Under the pieces are notes generated by a model. The model made no database searches and was not told the DNA's origin. It was given only the letters and a program-made list of their open reading frames with translations. From contig JAHEWK010000017.1 of the NCBI GenBank assembly GCA_020740775.1, forward strand, positions 1,054,001-1,118,000: 64,000 nt of DNA. The letters run 5' to 3'. The translations under genes and the position numbers were made by a program. Numbering within the stretch: position 1 is the stretch's first letter; every line of letters starts with the position of its first letter. The DNA comes from Ilyonectria destructans (lineage: Eukaryota > Ascomycota > Sordariomycetes > Hypocreales > Nectriaceae). This document shows positions 44,206 through 54,608 of this stretch, one piece after another.

Positions 44206-45717
44206 ATGTCTTCATCAACTTCTACCTCAAATTCCACTCTTAGCGGTCATCCCCCTCCGCGCATGCCTTATGACTCTCAGAAAAACCTTGGTAGTGATAT
44301 GACCATGTCCTTTTTTGGTCAGCTGGATACCCCGACGCGGTTTCCTACATCAGATGAACAACTTATAAAGAGCCTCAATGTTGAAGCTCTTGGCAGGGTT
44401 TTTCTTCCACCCCCTCCCTATATGACACTGCCTGAATATTCTGTGCTGCGTCCTGAAGGGTATCGATCCCCTGATCCACTGCCGATCTACTTTAGTCTCA
44501 ACCTCTCTGTCTATAACCAGCAGATTGTTGAATCGGAGTGGGAGAATCAGTGGTTCCATTTCACTGGCAAAGTACACCCCTACGCACTGGAGTGGGTGCT
44601 ACGGGAGCCTGATGTTTTCAGCGATGAAGATGGTGACGGCGATGTGTACAAGGTTCCAGTTGTTCTCATACGCGACTTTGGATACCAAGCGTAAGCAGAC
44701 TTACCATTTCCCCTTAGCTCGAGTTCGAATATCGCGCTTGCCACTAATGTAGCTATCAGCATTGACCCACGAACTCTTTGCAATAGTGAGGGCTTTCCAC
44801 TTATCCAACCGGTTGTTTCTTTGACGGGGCAGGTTCTCGGGACAGGTCACACCCACTTGATCAAGGACTCTGTCCCGCTGTTGGATGATGCGCAGCTGAG
44901 ATGCTGTGCATTTATCCAGTGCTGTACCTACATCACTCCTGGTCAGCCATCAAAGAGCCCTTTCAAAGGCTTCCACCCCTTTCAAGTTTTTATTCTCTTT
45001 CCTATTCGCGCTTTGCCATTCTCTCTCCTCTGCAAGAAGATGGCAGATAGGAAAGATACACAGTTTGTACCAGGTGTTCCCTTCAACTGCGTCGGCAAGA
45101 TTGTTGGCCTGCTTGACCATAGCCTTATGGTGGCTGCCCCTACAGTTGATGAGAAGGACTATGTTTTCATTGTCGTTCCCGACTCTTGGACGTTTCCGGA
45201 CAAGAGCACGCCACCTGCACCTGCCGCTAACACAGTCTCCCCCTCTAAAACCGAACCTGGCCCATCCCAAGCTGGCGGATTCGCAGCAGCGAGGTCTATG
45301 TTCAAGTCTCCCTCAAAGAAATCTTCACAGGCGCAACAGTCACGGTCACAATCATCACAATCGCCGCAGGGAGGTCCATCCCAACAACCCGTTACACCAT
45401 CTCAGAACAAAAGGCCCGCAATCTCCGCATCTCCATCGTCTCAGTCAAGTTCGAAGAACCCCGCCCCCAAGAGACTCAGGGGGTCTACTGTAACTACCGC
45501 AACATCTCCAATCATTGCAGGGTCGCCGGTCTCCCCTTTAACGTCCGTAGACTCTGATGAAAATGATAACCATGAAGAAGGTGAACCGAAGGAAAACGAG
45601 GACTCTCGATCACCTAACATATCTGCCACACTCCGATCCTCCGTTCGTCCTAATATGAGGTCATCAACTACCAAACCAGGTGGCAGGAACAAGACGCATC
45701 CCACGAAGAGACTTTAA
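44206..45717 (+). CDS. Helitron-associated accessory protein, unknown function
   Basis: ATG 44206, one intron at 44691-44759 (69 bp; the acceptor TATCAG keeps the frame as AIDPRTLC), stop at 45717; 480 residues. The N-terminal 290 or so residues look folded: alternating hydrophobic strands such as PLPIYFSLNLSVYNQQ, WENQWFHFTGKVHPYALEW, VYKVPVVLIRDFGYQ, SLTGQVLGTGHTHL and VPFNCVGKIVGLLDHSLMV. This could be an OB-fold-like single-strand DNA-binding protein, by analogy with RPA-like genes in other Helitrons; no diagnostic motif proves it. The last 190 residues are Ser/Pro/Gln-rich, with an acidic patch and a basic C-terminus, and look disordered. No stops or shifts. Transcribed away from RepHel. 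Confidence 0.7.
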
Positions 45718-46325
45718 GTAGCCTAATATAATAATAGTTGGTATTTTGGGCTGTTGTATTGGGTTTAGAAAACTTACAGATTGATATGTGGGGGAAATAA
45801 GAGTGTGGTTTCAACACCAGTGCGAGTGATAAAGTACAATGATCTCAACACCAGGACATCTTGGCATGCCAGCTTCTTATACGCAAATTGTCAATTTTCC
45901 CTCTTTAGTATTGCGACTGATTGATCTCTGCTAGTCTCAGCCCCCTGATCCCTGTCTCAATTATTCACCCTCGCCCTATTGGCTAGGTCTCTTAGTTCCG
46001 CATTAAGCTCTTCAAATCGTGCCATTCAAAATGGTGCCTGCTCCTCAAAGCCTGCTGCGTACGTCTTATTGGCTACGCAAAATAAAGGTAACACACACAC
46101 GCGCCCTATTGGCCAAGTCTCTTCATCCACCCACTCAGAGCCGACCACTTAAAACCGCGCCCTCTTCTCAACACGTGCAGCAACCCACTAGTAAACAGGC
46201 TCTTGTTGCAAGCTTCGTGCCGAAAGGCTACTCAGCGCAAGGGAGCCGCCAACTTGCCCACCACGCCCAGCTTCCAACTTCCAACGTCCCCCGGCGGACG
46301 TGCGCCTTCCCCTGTGATATTAAAT
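45718..46325. other. Spacer to the right of the accessory gene
   Basis: No gene seen. CGCCCTATTGGC(T/C) followed by A(G/A)GTCTCTT occurs twice (about 45973 and 46103), a diverged direct repeat. It probably contains the right end of the Helitron and part of the hAT-T leader. The last 8 bases, TATTAAAT, are the target duplication of the next element. Confidence 0.4.
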
Positions 46326-47015
46326 GGGAACTGATATACGGGCATGACATTTTTGATACACGGGCATGACTCTTACACGGGCATGACTTTTATGACATCT
46401 GATTGGATAGGACCCTCTTTTGTTAGTACATCTGGTTCTGCCGACAGCTCTAATTTGTACCCAGAGTTTAGCTGTCCATAATGATCCCTTAGTGGCTAAC
46501 GCGACGCGATCCACCTTGACGATAAAAACCTTCATTATGTCCCAATCCGAGTCTCCTCCTAGCTTAGAAAGCAATTCAAGACGCCGAACCCGAAGGCCTA
46601 ACCCAAGCGATCAATCACGTCCTTGAAAACGACAGCGACAGAGCCGACAAGCCTGGTTCAACCCACCGCTACGTACGGAGAGACCACAGTCAGCTCGTAG
46701 CACCGCGAGTATCGGCCAGTACTACGGTATCGGCGACGAAGATGCGCTCGGAAATCTCTTCGCATCCTATCCACAGATGTTTACAAGCTTCCACGGCCTC
46801 ATGGATGTCCTGCACAGACCTATTCTAGAGGGCTGGATTGACCTGGTTAGTTGGGTGCTGGAAATAAGAGCCTGTTAAGAGAGCTAGCTTTACCGCCTTT
46901 GCGAGGATGTACCTATGGGTCGACGGAAATCTAGCGAATCAAATGTCATAAAAGTCATGCCCGTGTAAGAGCCATGCCCGTGTATCAAAAATGTCATGCC
47001 CGTATATCAATTCCC
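46326..47015. mobile_element. 690-bp non-autonomous element with about 75-bp terminal inverted repeats
   Basis: Ends begin GGGAA(C/T)TGATATACGGGC and continue with three copies of ACGGGCATG(A/G)C separated by TTTTTGATAC and TCTTAC. The match runs about 75 bp between the two sides. The direct repeat TATTAAAT flanks both (46318-46325 and 47016-47023). The 8-bp duplication and long TIR point to a Mutator-like or hAT-like MITE. The interior carries a short frame starting MSQSESPPSLESNSRRRTRR, possibly the residue of a deleted transposase. Confidence 0.85.
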
Positions 47016-47428
47016 TATTAAATATGGTACAAGTACTATATAATACGAGTAAGACGAGGTCTCTCCCTATATATAAGGTATTATGAAAATCCCAATTTAT
47101 AGAACTTTTTACTAATGAAGTGTAACCCAGTTGGGCCGTTGATCTGCACTCAGCGGATGCCGATGCTAATAACGCCACCAAATAAAGGCCTCGCTACAAA
47201 CTCTTGAGTGCTAAGTATGTAACAAGCTAGCCAGCTCTCTGAGAGCTTTCAGTTCTTTTCTTCAATATAATCAATTTGCTGGTTCCAAGTACGGTTTTGG
47301 ATGAATACGGCCTGTACCCCTTACGTGAAGCGTGTCAGCTCCTGAATTTTCACCTACTTCATCAATAAGTCTTATTCTACGAAATAATAACTTCTTAGCG
47401 CTCAGGTATTAGCGCTTCCTTTACGGCT

Positions 47429-49597
47429 ATATCATCCCAGACTTCAATAGCCCCTGATTCGTTGGTTATCAGCGATAACGGAGATACTGACGTCGGAGAG
47501 AGAGACATCTATTTCGCCGTTGTTAACCTCTCAATTTAAGAAGAAGAAGCGTACGTCGAAGATATGGGATCATACGCCCTTCGGAAGGAATCAGATCGTC
47601 CGTAATACGGAAGGTCAGATTATATGGCGTTGCAAGTACTGTAAAGGGAAGCCTGCTGAATATCTCGAAAATGGAGGCACGACATACATCTACAAGCACC
47701 TCAAATCTCACACTACTCTCGATATATTAACGCCTAATGAAGAAAAGGCTGCTAAAACAAGGAATCACCTTGACGAAGCCTTCTCGCGGATGTCTCAGAA
47801 CGCGAATCCCCTCAAACGCCGTCGACACGATGACGAAACGACAGATCCTGGAGTCCTCTCGATTTTACCTACATCACATCAAACGATTCGCGAGTGGGTG
47901 ATGCGAACGTTTGAGACGTAAAAGCGACGTATACGACAAGTTCTCCAATCAGCTATCTCGAGAATACACTTCACCGTCGATATATGGTCCTCTCCAAATA
48001 AGCTTGGTATCCTTGGTATTGTTGCGCACTTTATTGATAGCAACGGCGAGCTGGTTTCATATTGTGTTGCTTTACGAGAGGTACACGGCAAGCATTCAGG
48101 AGAGAATCAGGCCCATATTGTGATGAGTGTCGTCGAGGAATACGGAATTGTCACCCAGATTGGATACTTTGTTTCAGACAATGCAGACTCGAATGATACG
48201 TTGATGAATTCTCTACAGAAATGTACGCCTCTATCAATTTATTGCGAGAACAATACTAATGATTAATAGTGTTGAACGAGAGGCACAATATCATATACGA
48301 CGCGAAACATCACCGCCTTCGTTGTAACGGCCATACCATCAATCTAGCAGCGCATGCGTTTATGTTCCCAAAAACCGCACCCGACGAAGCCCCTACGAAA
48401 AACCAGGTTAAAAAGGACACTACAAGCGAATATATCAAGCCTTCAGACGCTGATATATTGAAGTGGAGGAAGACTGGTCCTCTTGGCAAGCTCCACAACA
48501 TCGTTGTCTTTATCCGATGTAGTGCACAACGGATACAGAGGTTTAAAGAGATCAGTGAGAAAAAGGGTCTTCTTCGTGACAACGATACAAGATGGAACTC
48601 AAAGTACTACATGGTTGAGAGAGCCATTGAGCTCGCAGATCAAATTGATTACTACTGCTCAAAGGAGAAGGACCTTAAGCTTGATTCGCGTATGCTATAT
48701 ATCCAACTGAGAGGACAACACTAATAGTTTCTAGTTTCCGAGCAAGACTGGGCTGAGCTGAAAAAAATCTGCAACTTCCTCAAATCATTCACCGATGCCA
48801 CCAATGCTGCAGAAGGTCACGCGCATACAATCGATCGAACGCTACCAATAATGGACTTCCTGCTTAGCAAATTTGAGGCTGCACGAATCGAGTACGCAGA
48901 TGACGCTTTTATGGCGCCTTGTATTGATGCTGGATTGGCGAAACTCGACGCATATTACACTCTTACAGAGCGGTCATCTGCTTATGTTGCAGCTATTGTC
49001 CTCAGCCCTCATCGAAAGTGGCACTACTTTGACACTGCCTGGGAGGAACATCCTGAGTGGATTGAGAGCAATAAGACTGCCGTAGAAGATCTCTGGAAGT
49101 CTCGTTACGCACCAGTCGCCAAGTCAGCGGAGTCATCAGCCCAGTCCTTGGTTGAAAAGCCACTAGCGAAGAACTCGTTTCTTGCATGGGAAGACGAACA
49201 TGAGGATCCCGAGCTTCCCACCCTATTTGATGAGTATCAGAACTATATATCAGCCCCAAGAATCAAAGTCAAAGATGTACGAAAGTGGTGGCTTGAGGAT
49301 ACACAACAAACGCTCTATCCAAACCTTTCCGAAATGGCGCTCGATCTTTTGTCAATTCCTGCGATGTCTGCTGAGCCAGAACGTCTCTTCTCTGATACCA
49401 AAATCACCCTCCAAGATCGCAGGAACAGGTTAGGGATTGATATAATTGAGGCAATTGAGTGCATAAAGTCTTGGTCGAAGACTCGCAACTTGGCTTGGGT
49501 TGACGACGTTGAGCTTGTCTTGGACACAGCTATCATTGGAGAGGATGAACAGCAGGGGTCTTCTAACATTATACCTGATATTACGAGCAATAGATAG
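47429..49597 (+). pseudogene. hAT-T transposase with RIP-like lesions
   Basis: Plus-strand hAT transposase of about 690 residues with two introns, 48223-48269 (TACTAATGA branch) and 48689-48733. The BED finger is IIWRCKYCKGKPAEYLENGG and HLKSH. The core shows IHFTVDIWSSPNKLGILGIV, YFVSDNADSNDTLM, HRLRCNGHTINLAAHAF and GPLGKLHNIVVFIRCS. The dimerisation domain is LDLLSIPAMSAEPERLFSD. The frame is open upstream of 47520 without ATG; ATA at 47429-47431, followed by SSQTSIAPDSLVIS, is likely the former ATG. A TAA at about 47919 stands within RTFET*KRRIRQVL. Both fit single C:G to T:A changes. Confidence 0.85.
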
Positions 49598-49680
49598 TAT
49601 GCAAGCAATTCAAACTCAAAATGCTCGAATCTCTGGAGTTTTCTTTTGACCTCTAGTTCTACTTCATTCTCACACCTAAG

Positions 49681-50056
49681 CAATAGGAGTGACGTTAAAT
49701 TAGCAATTCTGTAGCTCAAGTAAACACTTAACCTACGCGAGTGAGGTCTAGGAAAACGGTTTCCGGAACGTTCTCGTTATCTGGCAATAGTATAATCTTA
49801 TATGTTAGCTGTGAATAGCTTCATCTTGTTATGGTCCGCGAGACGATCTTGAATCTCAACCTTGCTCAATTTGGTTAGTTTTATGCTTAGGCCATGCGGC
49901 TCTTCGCACGCCGTGCGATATGATATTACGATACGATATTGCTTAAATACAGTGTAATACCGTATGCCGTGCAGTGCACCGAATTCCTAAACAATCCAGT
50001 GCAGTGTGGGGTTGAAAAAATATCGTATACGGTATTTTGCACTATTTACTTCACTG
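49681..50056 (+). repeat. hAT-T 3' terminus, copy 2 (facing right)
   Basis: Reverse complement of 9781-10160 with only a few differences. Ends in CTATTTACTTCACTG at 50056, directly against NmrA-like coding sequence. Confidence 0.9.
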
Positions 50057-50491
50057 GGTGTACTTACCCTTGGACCACTTTGTCGCGTTGGAGAGCGAGG
50101 AGAGGATAAAGCGCTCGAGAGCAGGTACCTTAGCAGCTGCATCGATGACACTCTTCAGCTGCTGAGTTTCAAACTCGCCTGCCCACGCATTCAACGGCTG
50201 CCCAGGCTTGGCCTTGTCTTTGTTGGCAGGATCACCGTAGAGGCCCCAAAAGTCGCTAACGGCGAAGATGGCACTAGCACCCTCGAAAGCAGCCGGGAGC
50301 GTTTCCGGCTTGTCTATGTCGGCATGGACAACCTGGGCTCCGCGCGCTGCCAAAGCTTGAGCCTTGGGGCTTGAGGTGTTGCGAGTCAGGGCGCGAACAT
50401 GCCAGCCGGGCTCCTCGAGGAACGTGCTAGCGATGGAGCCACCCTGGTTGCCGGTGGCTCCTAGAATAACGAAAACTTTCAGGGAAGGCAT
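50057..50491 (-). pseudogene. NmrA-like NAD(P)-binding protein, 3'-truncated by hAT-T
   Basis: ATG 50491 begins LKVFVILGATGNQGGSIAS, the GxxGxxG nucleotide-binding motif of NmrA/HSCARG-like atypical short-chain dehydrogenases, followed by WHVRALTRNTSSPKAQALAA, VVHADIDKPETLPAAFEGAS and FAVSDFWGLY. About 145 residues are left, ending WSKGKYT at the transposon border; the family is usually 300-350 residues. Such proteins are redox sensors or nitrogen-regulation partners in the cytosol. The promoter side (50492-50630) survives up to the Mutator-like element. Confidence 0.85.
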
Positions 50492-50639
50492 TGTGACGAG
50501 TCGACGATTTAATGAACTGTAGTGAGAAGTTGTGTATCGTAGATGGTGCCTGTGGACTTTCTTTTATTTTACATCCTTTGCTACTCATGTCATGGCGGTC
50601 GCAGATGACTCATGAGCTAAGGAGGTGATGATTAATCAT

Positions 50640-50730
50640 GGCGATAAGTACCTGCACGGCTAGGCGTGCAAATACCAACACGTGACATTTGCACGGCTAG
50701 GCGTGCAATGAAGATCGGTCATATAGTGAG
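50640..50730 (+). repeat. MULE left terminal inverted repeat
   Basis: Contains the near-palindrome TGCACGGCTAGGCGTGCA twice, 37 bp apart, a candidate transposase-binding site. Pairs with 57418-57508. Confidence 0.9.
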
Positions 50731-50897
50731 TTCGAGGGATATCTCTTTTGCACGCACCTACGGGGCATTTATTGATGCAATTGAATGAAGATGATGATTT
50801 GGTGCATATTCAGCTATTTGAGGCATCACATATAACCCGGAGGCAACATACCAGTCTGCATAAGGCCGTAAATAACGTATAATTTGGTTATAACACT

Positions 50898-51070
50898 ACA
50901 GCTGTCATCTGTAAGTAGGTGACTTCAACGCGTGCAGTTATATAGAAGTGAATGACTTTATAGCTGTCATCTGTAGGTAGATAATCTTAATGTATATAGT
51001 TATATATAAGTAAATAACCTCAATACGTGCAGTTATATGTAAGTAAATGACTTTAATATATGCAGTATAA
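50898..51070. repeat. Degenerate short tandem repeats next to the MULE left end
   Basis: About four imperfect units of roughly 35 bp share GTGCAGTTATAT and AAGT(A/G)AATGACTTTA words, varying mostly by C/T and G/A differences as expected after RIP. 51071-52011 beyond it is AT-rich; I see no supported gene there. Confidence 0.5.
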
Positions 51071-52019
51071 AAAGCAGGACTCCTCCCCTTGAAATATGCC
51101 CTCTTTCTGTATTAAGTAACAGTCCCAAGATATCAAGATATATAACTGCAATTAAAGCCAGCATTAGAACCCTTAGAATATCCCTGTATTTGTGAATTAT
51201 TCGGCAATACCTGCTGGAATGCTATAAGTTAATAGCAATAACCTATTTATCCTACGCCCTATTGCCAATAACCAACAAATACAGGCCCCAGCCCGGCTTG
51301 CTCATCCAACAACAATACCATTCCCAGTTGAGTATTGGAGGGCTAATATAACCCTGCCAATAGATCTAACATCCCCCACTATGCTCTATATAGACCCCCA
51401 GGCATATATAAGAGCTTATACTACTAAATATCCTCCTTAAGGGCAGCCTATTACTATGCAGGTTCTGCTATTTGGATATCAGCTTAACGGAATGTAGCAT
51501 ATTGGATTCCTTGATGATATGATTGCTATAGGGCAATAGCGCTCTAATCTGGATGTTCTTTCTATATAGAACTACAGTCAGCTTCAAAATATCGATAATG
51601 AGTATCGGAATATAAATATTACGATCCCAGGCACAAACTGGCTAACAGCTGCTATAGGGATGACTACCAATCTGCCCGTACTTCGGGCAGCAGAGAGGGA
51701 TGCATATTTGTAATATTAATCGGAATGGATATATTAAGTAGATATAGCAGGGAACACAGTAATATCATAGAGCTATTCAACAATCACATTATTATACCGT
51801 TATGCCTATATCTCTTATTATAATATAAGTAACTACTGAGTTAAATTCACTCTGCATCTAAACTTAAGGATAACTCTATTAAATTAAGCTATTAAATTAT
51901 AAGAACTATGCTCGGAAATCCGCCTTTTCTTTCTCATTCGAATAATATATACTAATCGCATCTTCCGTTACTTATATAAATTTCAACAGGGGGTATTCTA
52001 CCCCTTATATACTCTTGCC

Positions 52020-52942
52020 CAGGGGTCTGCATCTATCCACCAAAAGTAGACGCGCCATCTACTATTGATAGAAAGCTGTGCTTACTACCCATTCTACCCT
52101 GCCTGCTGCCAAGCTTCTATCCTTTCTATCACGGCCTCATCAACATAGATTCAAGTGGGTAGATTGCCAAGAAATCATTGATGTATATTTACATCAAATT
52201 CTTAGTAATCTGACAGAGACGTGAGGTACCGGAACCTCAACAACGCCAGCAATTTCCGCCGCTAGATCAGCGCCTGGATCAGCCACCAATGCCCCAAGCG
52301 GCCCAATTCCACTTCACATCTGCTATTTCCGCCGCCTTCGTGATATTGTTATTATCCCGGCGCCATAATTGACCCGAGCCGGCAAGGCACTCAACGTGGA
52401 TAGACACATATATCCTGCTGGCAGACTAGCAGATCAGCAGCCACCATTCACCCTTAGGAGTACAGAGATCGAGGCGCTTGAGGATGAACTGGGCCAGCAG
52501 GTTGATGAGGGAAATGGGGGTGGATGGTCTGATGATGGCGTTGAGGGATTGTGAGGCTGATGCTGGCGGGATATCCTTGATCCGCTGTGGCGTTTGAGGC
52601 GCTCTGTATCACCGTAGATGGCATCTGTTATGGGCTCGAGCTTTGCTCGCGCTTAGTAACAGACTGGGATGCGGTCCGCGCGCGGACCGCGCCCAGTCTG
52701 TTAACTGAGCAACGACGTACTATTAATAGGGGGAATTAGTAGAGAGGAAGCTTCTCTTCCTTAAGAATATCAATTCAACAATTGACGCTTACTCGCAGCA
52801 GCCGTAAGGCCAGTCCATTACAGCATCTACGTTGATAGATAGGTCTATTTCTATCAATTCAACTTCAGGTCGGCTTAGTAAGTCATCTATTCTATCACCG
52901 TCGAGGTGGTTGTGGATAGAAGTGGGTAGATGCAGACCCCTG
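52020..52942. mobile_element. hAT-type MITE (923 bp) inside the MULE
   Basis: Terminal repeats CAGGGGTCTGCATCTA(T/C)CCAC face each other at 52020 and 52942 and are flanked by the exact 8-bp duplication CTCTTGCC (52012-52019 and 52943-52950). There is no transposase; the only frame (52369-52554) is short and unrecognised. It contains the large palindrome at 52657-52703. Confidence 0.9.
52657..52703. repeat. 47-bp GC-rich near-perfect palindrome
   Basis: Outer arms TAACAGACTGGG and CCCAGTCTGTTA enclose the perfect 20-bp core GCGGTCCGCGCGCGGACCGC; only 2 and 1 unpaired bases separate arms and core. It should extrude as a cruciform. The flanks are moderately AT-rich. Confidence 0.9.
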
Positions 52943-54608
52943 CTCTTGCCTGTACTTCTGAATCTCTTTTAGCAGCAACCCAGATATCTTGCATCCCTCG
53001 CTGCCGTAAGTAAGGCTGTTCTGCTATTTTAACACCTACATCCTATTTAACGCACTCATTCTCAGCTTTATCCCAATTAAGATAACTCATTATTTCCTTC
53101 TGGGTCCAGTCCCTAATGAGATTTCCCGCCCTGCAATAACTCCCTATTTACTTATAGTTAAGACACCAGGCATACTCAGCTTTACTGTAACATAGAGGCA
53201 GCCCTATAGCCCTACAGTATTATTAATCAGTCCTAGTGGCTCCTTAAGGTAATATAGTAAACCAGACCTCTCGAGCTGCCTTATACCGTCGGAAGATAGC
53301 ACGGGGGTCATCAGCTCGCAATAGAGGTTCGGATACAGCGGCAGGAGGGGTCTTTCGGTAAGCTATTCTGTATGTCGTTTTCGTCTGCCTTCTTATGCAG
53401 GCTCCAGTCTCAGATATAGTCTCAGATATAGTCTCGGATATAGTCTCGGATACCACAGAGCATCCTGTCAGAGATAAAGGAGATAATGAGTAAGTGCCAG
53501 AGTGAGAATGTATATGGATTGGTATGTCTGTTAATATTGGGGCAGAAGCCTGAGCAGGAGCCTGAATCTGACCCTCTAATAGATTGTCGTAACGTAAGGG
53601 GCATACTTTGGACCTTATTGTGTGGCCCAATTGATGACATTTTGAATATATTAGTGCTAACCTTACCCGTACCGATTTCTCAACAGCTTCAAATAGATAG
53701 GGCTCGCATTGTGTACTTATTGGTAGCAGTATCGAATTAGCCGTAAGACGATCAAACTGACTATATGGCTTAATAAGAAGCTGGGGGGATCCTAAGCATC
53801 GGAGATACTAATATAAATAGAAATAATACAATTGAAGAGGCTGATTCTGCCCCAGTAAGGATTGAAGGATATAAGCACAAGGCAGACTAAGCGTTATAGT
53901 AAAGACCTCTATATATACAGGGAGGTCCTGTAATAGCTGTTGCCGCTGACCGTCAACCTTATGTAAGGCGTAGTATAAGACCCAACTATATATATTGCCG
54001 TATAGAACCCCAGACAGTTGAATAGGTATGCTAATATGCTGTCTGCCTTAAGTGGTATTGAGTTTGGAGATCTAATTAATCAGAATACACCTAATAGTCC
54101 TTCAAGCCTTAAAGAGGTCAGCCTTTGCGTTATCCAGGTGAGATTTAATGAGCTGATAAATGCCCTTGCCTTGTAATGTGACATATTGCTCAAAGTGAAG
54201 GTATTAGTTAACTTATACCTTTATAAATCTCTCTTTATAGGGATTAAGCCAGGTATCCAGCAGATAGCCCACTTAATTAATGTAATCAGGGATGTAATGC
54301 TCCTTAAACCTTTCCAGGTTCTAATTATAGATGCCCTCTATTTCTAAGCCTACAAGCTTATACTAATAGGTATAGAACTCCTCCCATATCTTCTTTCCCT
54401 TAGTCTTATCCTCTTGAGTAAATAAAGGCAGATAATAGCTTAGTATTGCTCTGTTAATATGCTATAAGCACAACATTGCAGTTAACTCAGGAAAATAAAA
54501 GGGAGAGGCAATAGTATTTATACAAGTAAGATAGCAATCTGTAAGAATTACAGATGGAAGAGCCACTTTATAAATCTGATATATATACCGTAGCTCTTTA
54601 AGAGCCTA

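Larger units (their letters stand above)
35300..45830 (-). mobile_element. Helitron with Rep/helicase gene and a divergent accessory gene (ends approximate)
   Basis: Identified from the large Rep-helicase gene (35930-42895, minus). The accessory gene (44206-45717, plus) is included because it shares the spacer with Rep-Hel and is no known host gene; that inclusion is inference. I could not fix the 5'-TC and CTRR-3' ends: several hairpins occur on the left (35251, 35665), none with a clear CTRR beyond. The 122-bp tandem repeat at 35331-35670 may be subterminal. It lies between the hAT-T end at 35103 and hAT-T transposase sequence, so it probably inserted into hAT-T. Confidence 0.7.
47024..50056 (+). 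mobile_element. hAT-T: transposase part and right terminus
   Basis: The right end is CTATTTACTTCACTG at 50056, inverted with the ends at 9781 and 35103. The transposase is on the plus strand. No left terminus lies between 47 kb and the transposase. The best candidate is at 35103, about 12 kb away across the Helitron and the 690-bp element; without those insertions the element would be about 3.2 kb. The bases outside the two ends (AGTGGGTT and GGTGTACT) do not match, so this reconstruction is not proven. Confidence 0.65.

Noticed and set aside
44821..45493. Two separate or overlapping genes in the accessory region
   Set aside because: A 69-bp GT-AG intron joins the upstream frame to 44760-45717, and the overlapping 195-residue frame is an out-of-phase shadow.
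9781..50056. A 40-kb macrotransposon that moved as one unit
   Set aside because: The outer 8-mers (GCCACATG and GGTGTACT) are not a target duplication and the flanking genes differ, so there is no evidence that the block inserted together. Kept only as a rearrangement finding.
35103..50056. Proven single hAT-T insertion from 35103 to 50056
   Set aside because: The flanking 8-mers match at only about half the positions and the two flanks are unrelated; kept as a hypothesis.
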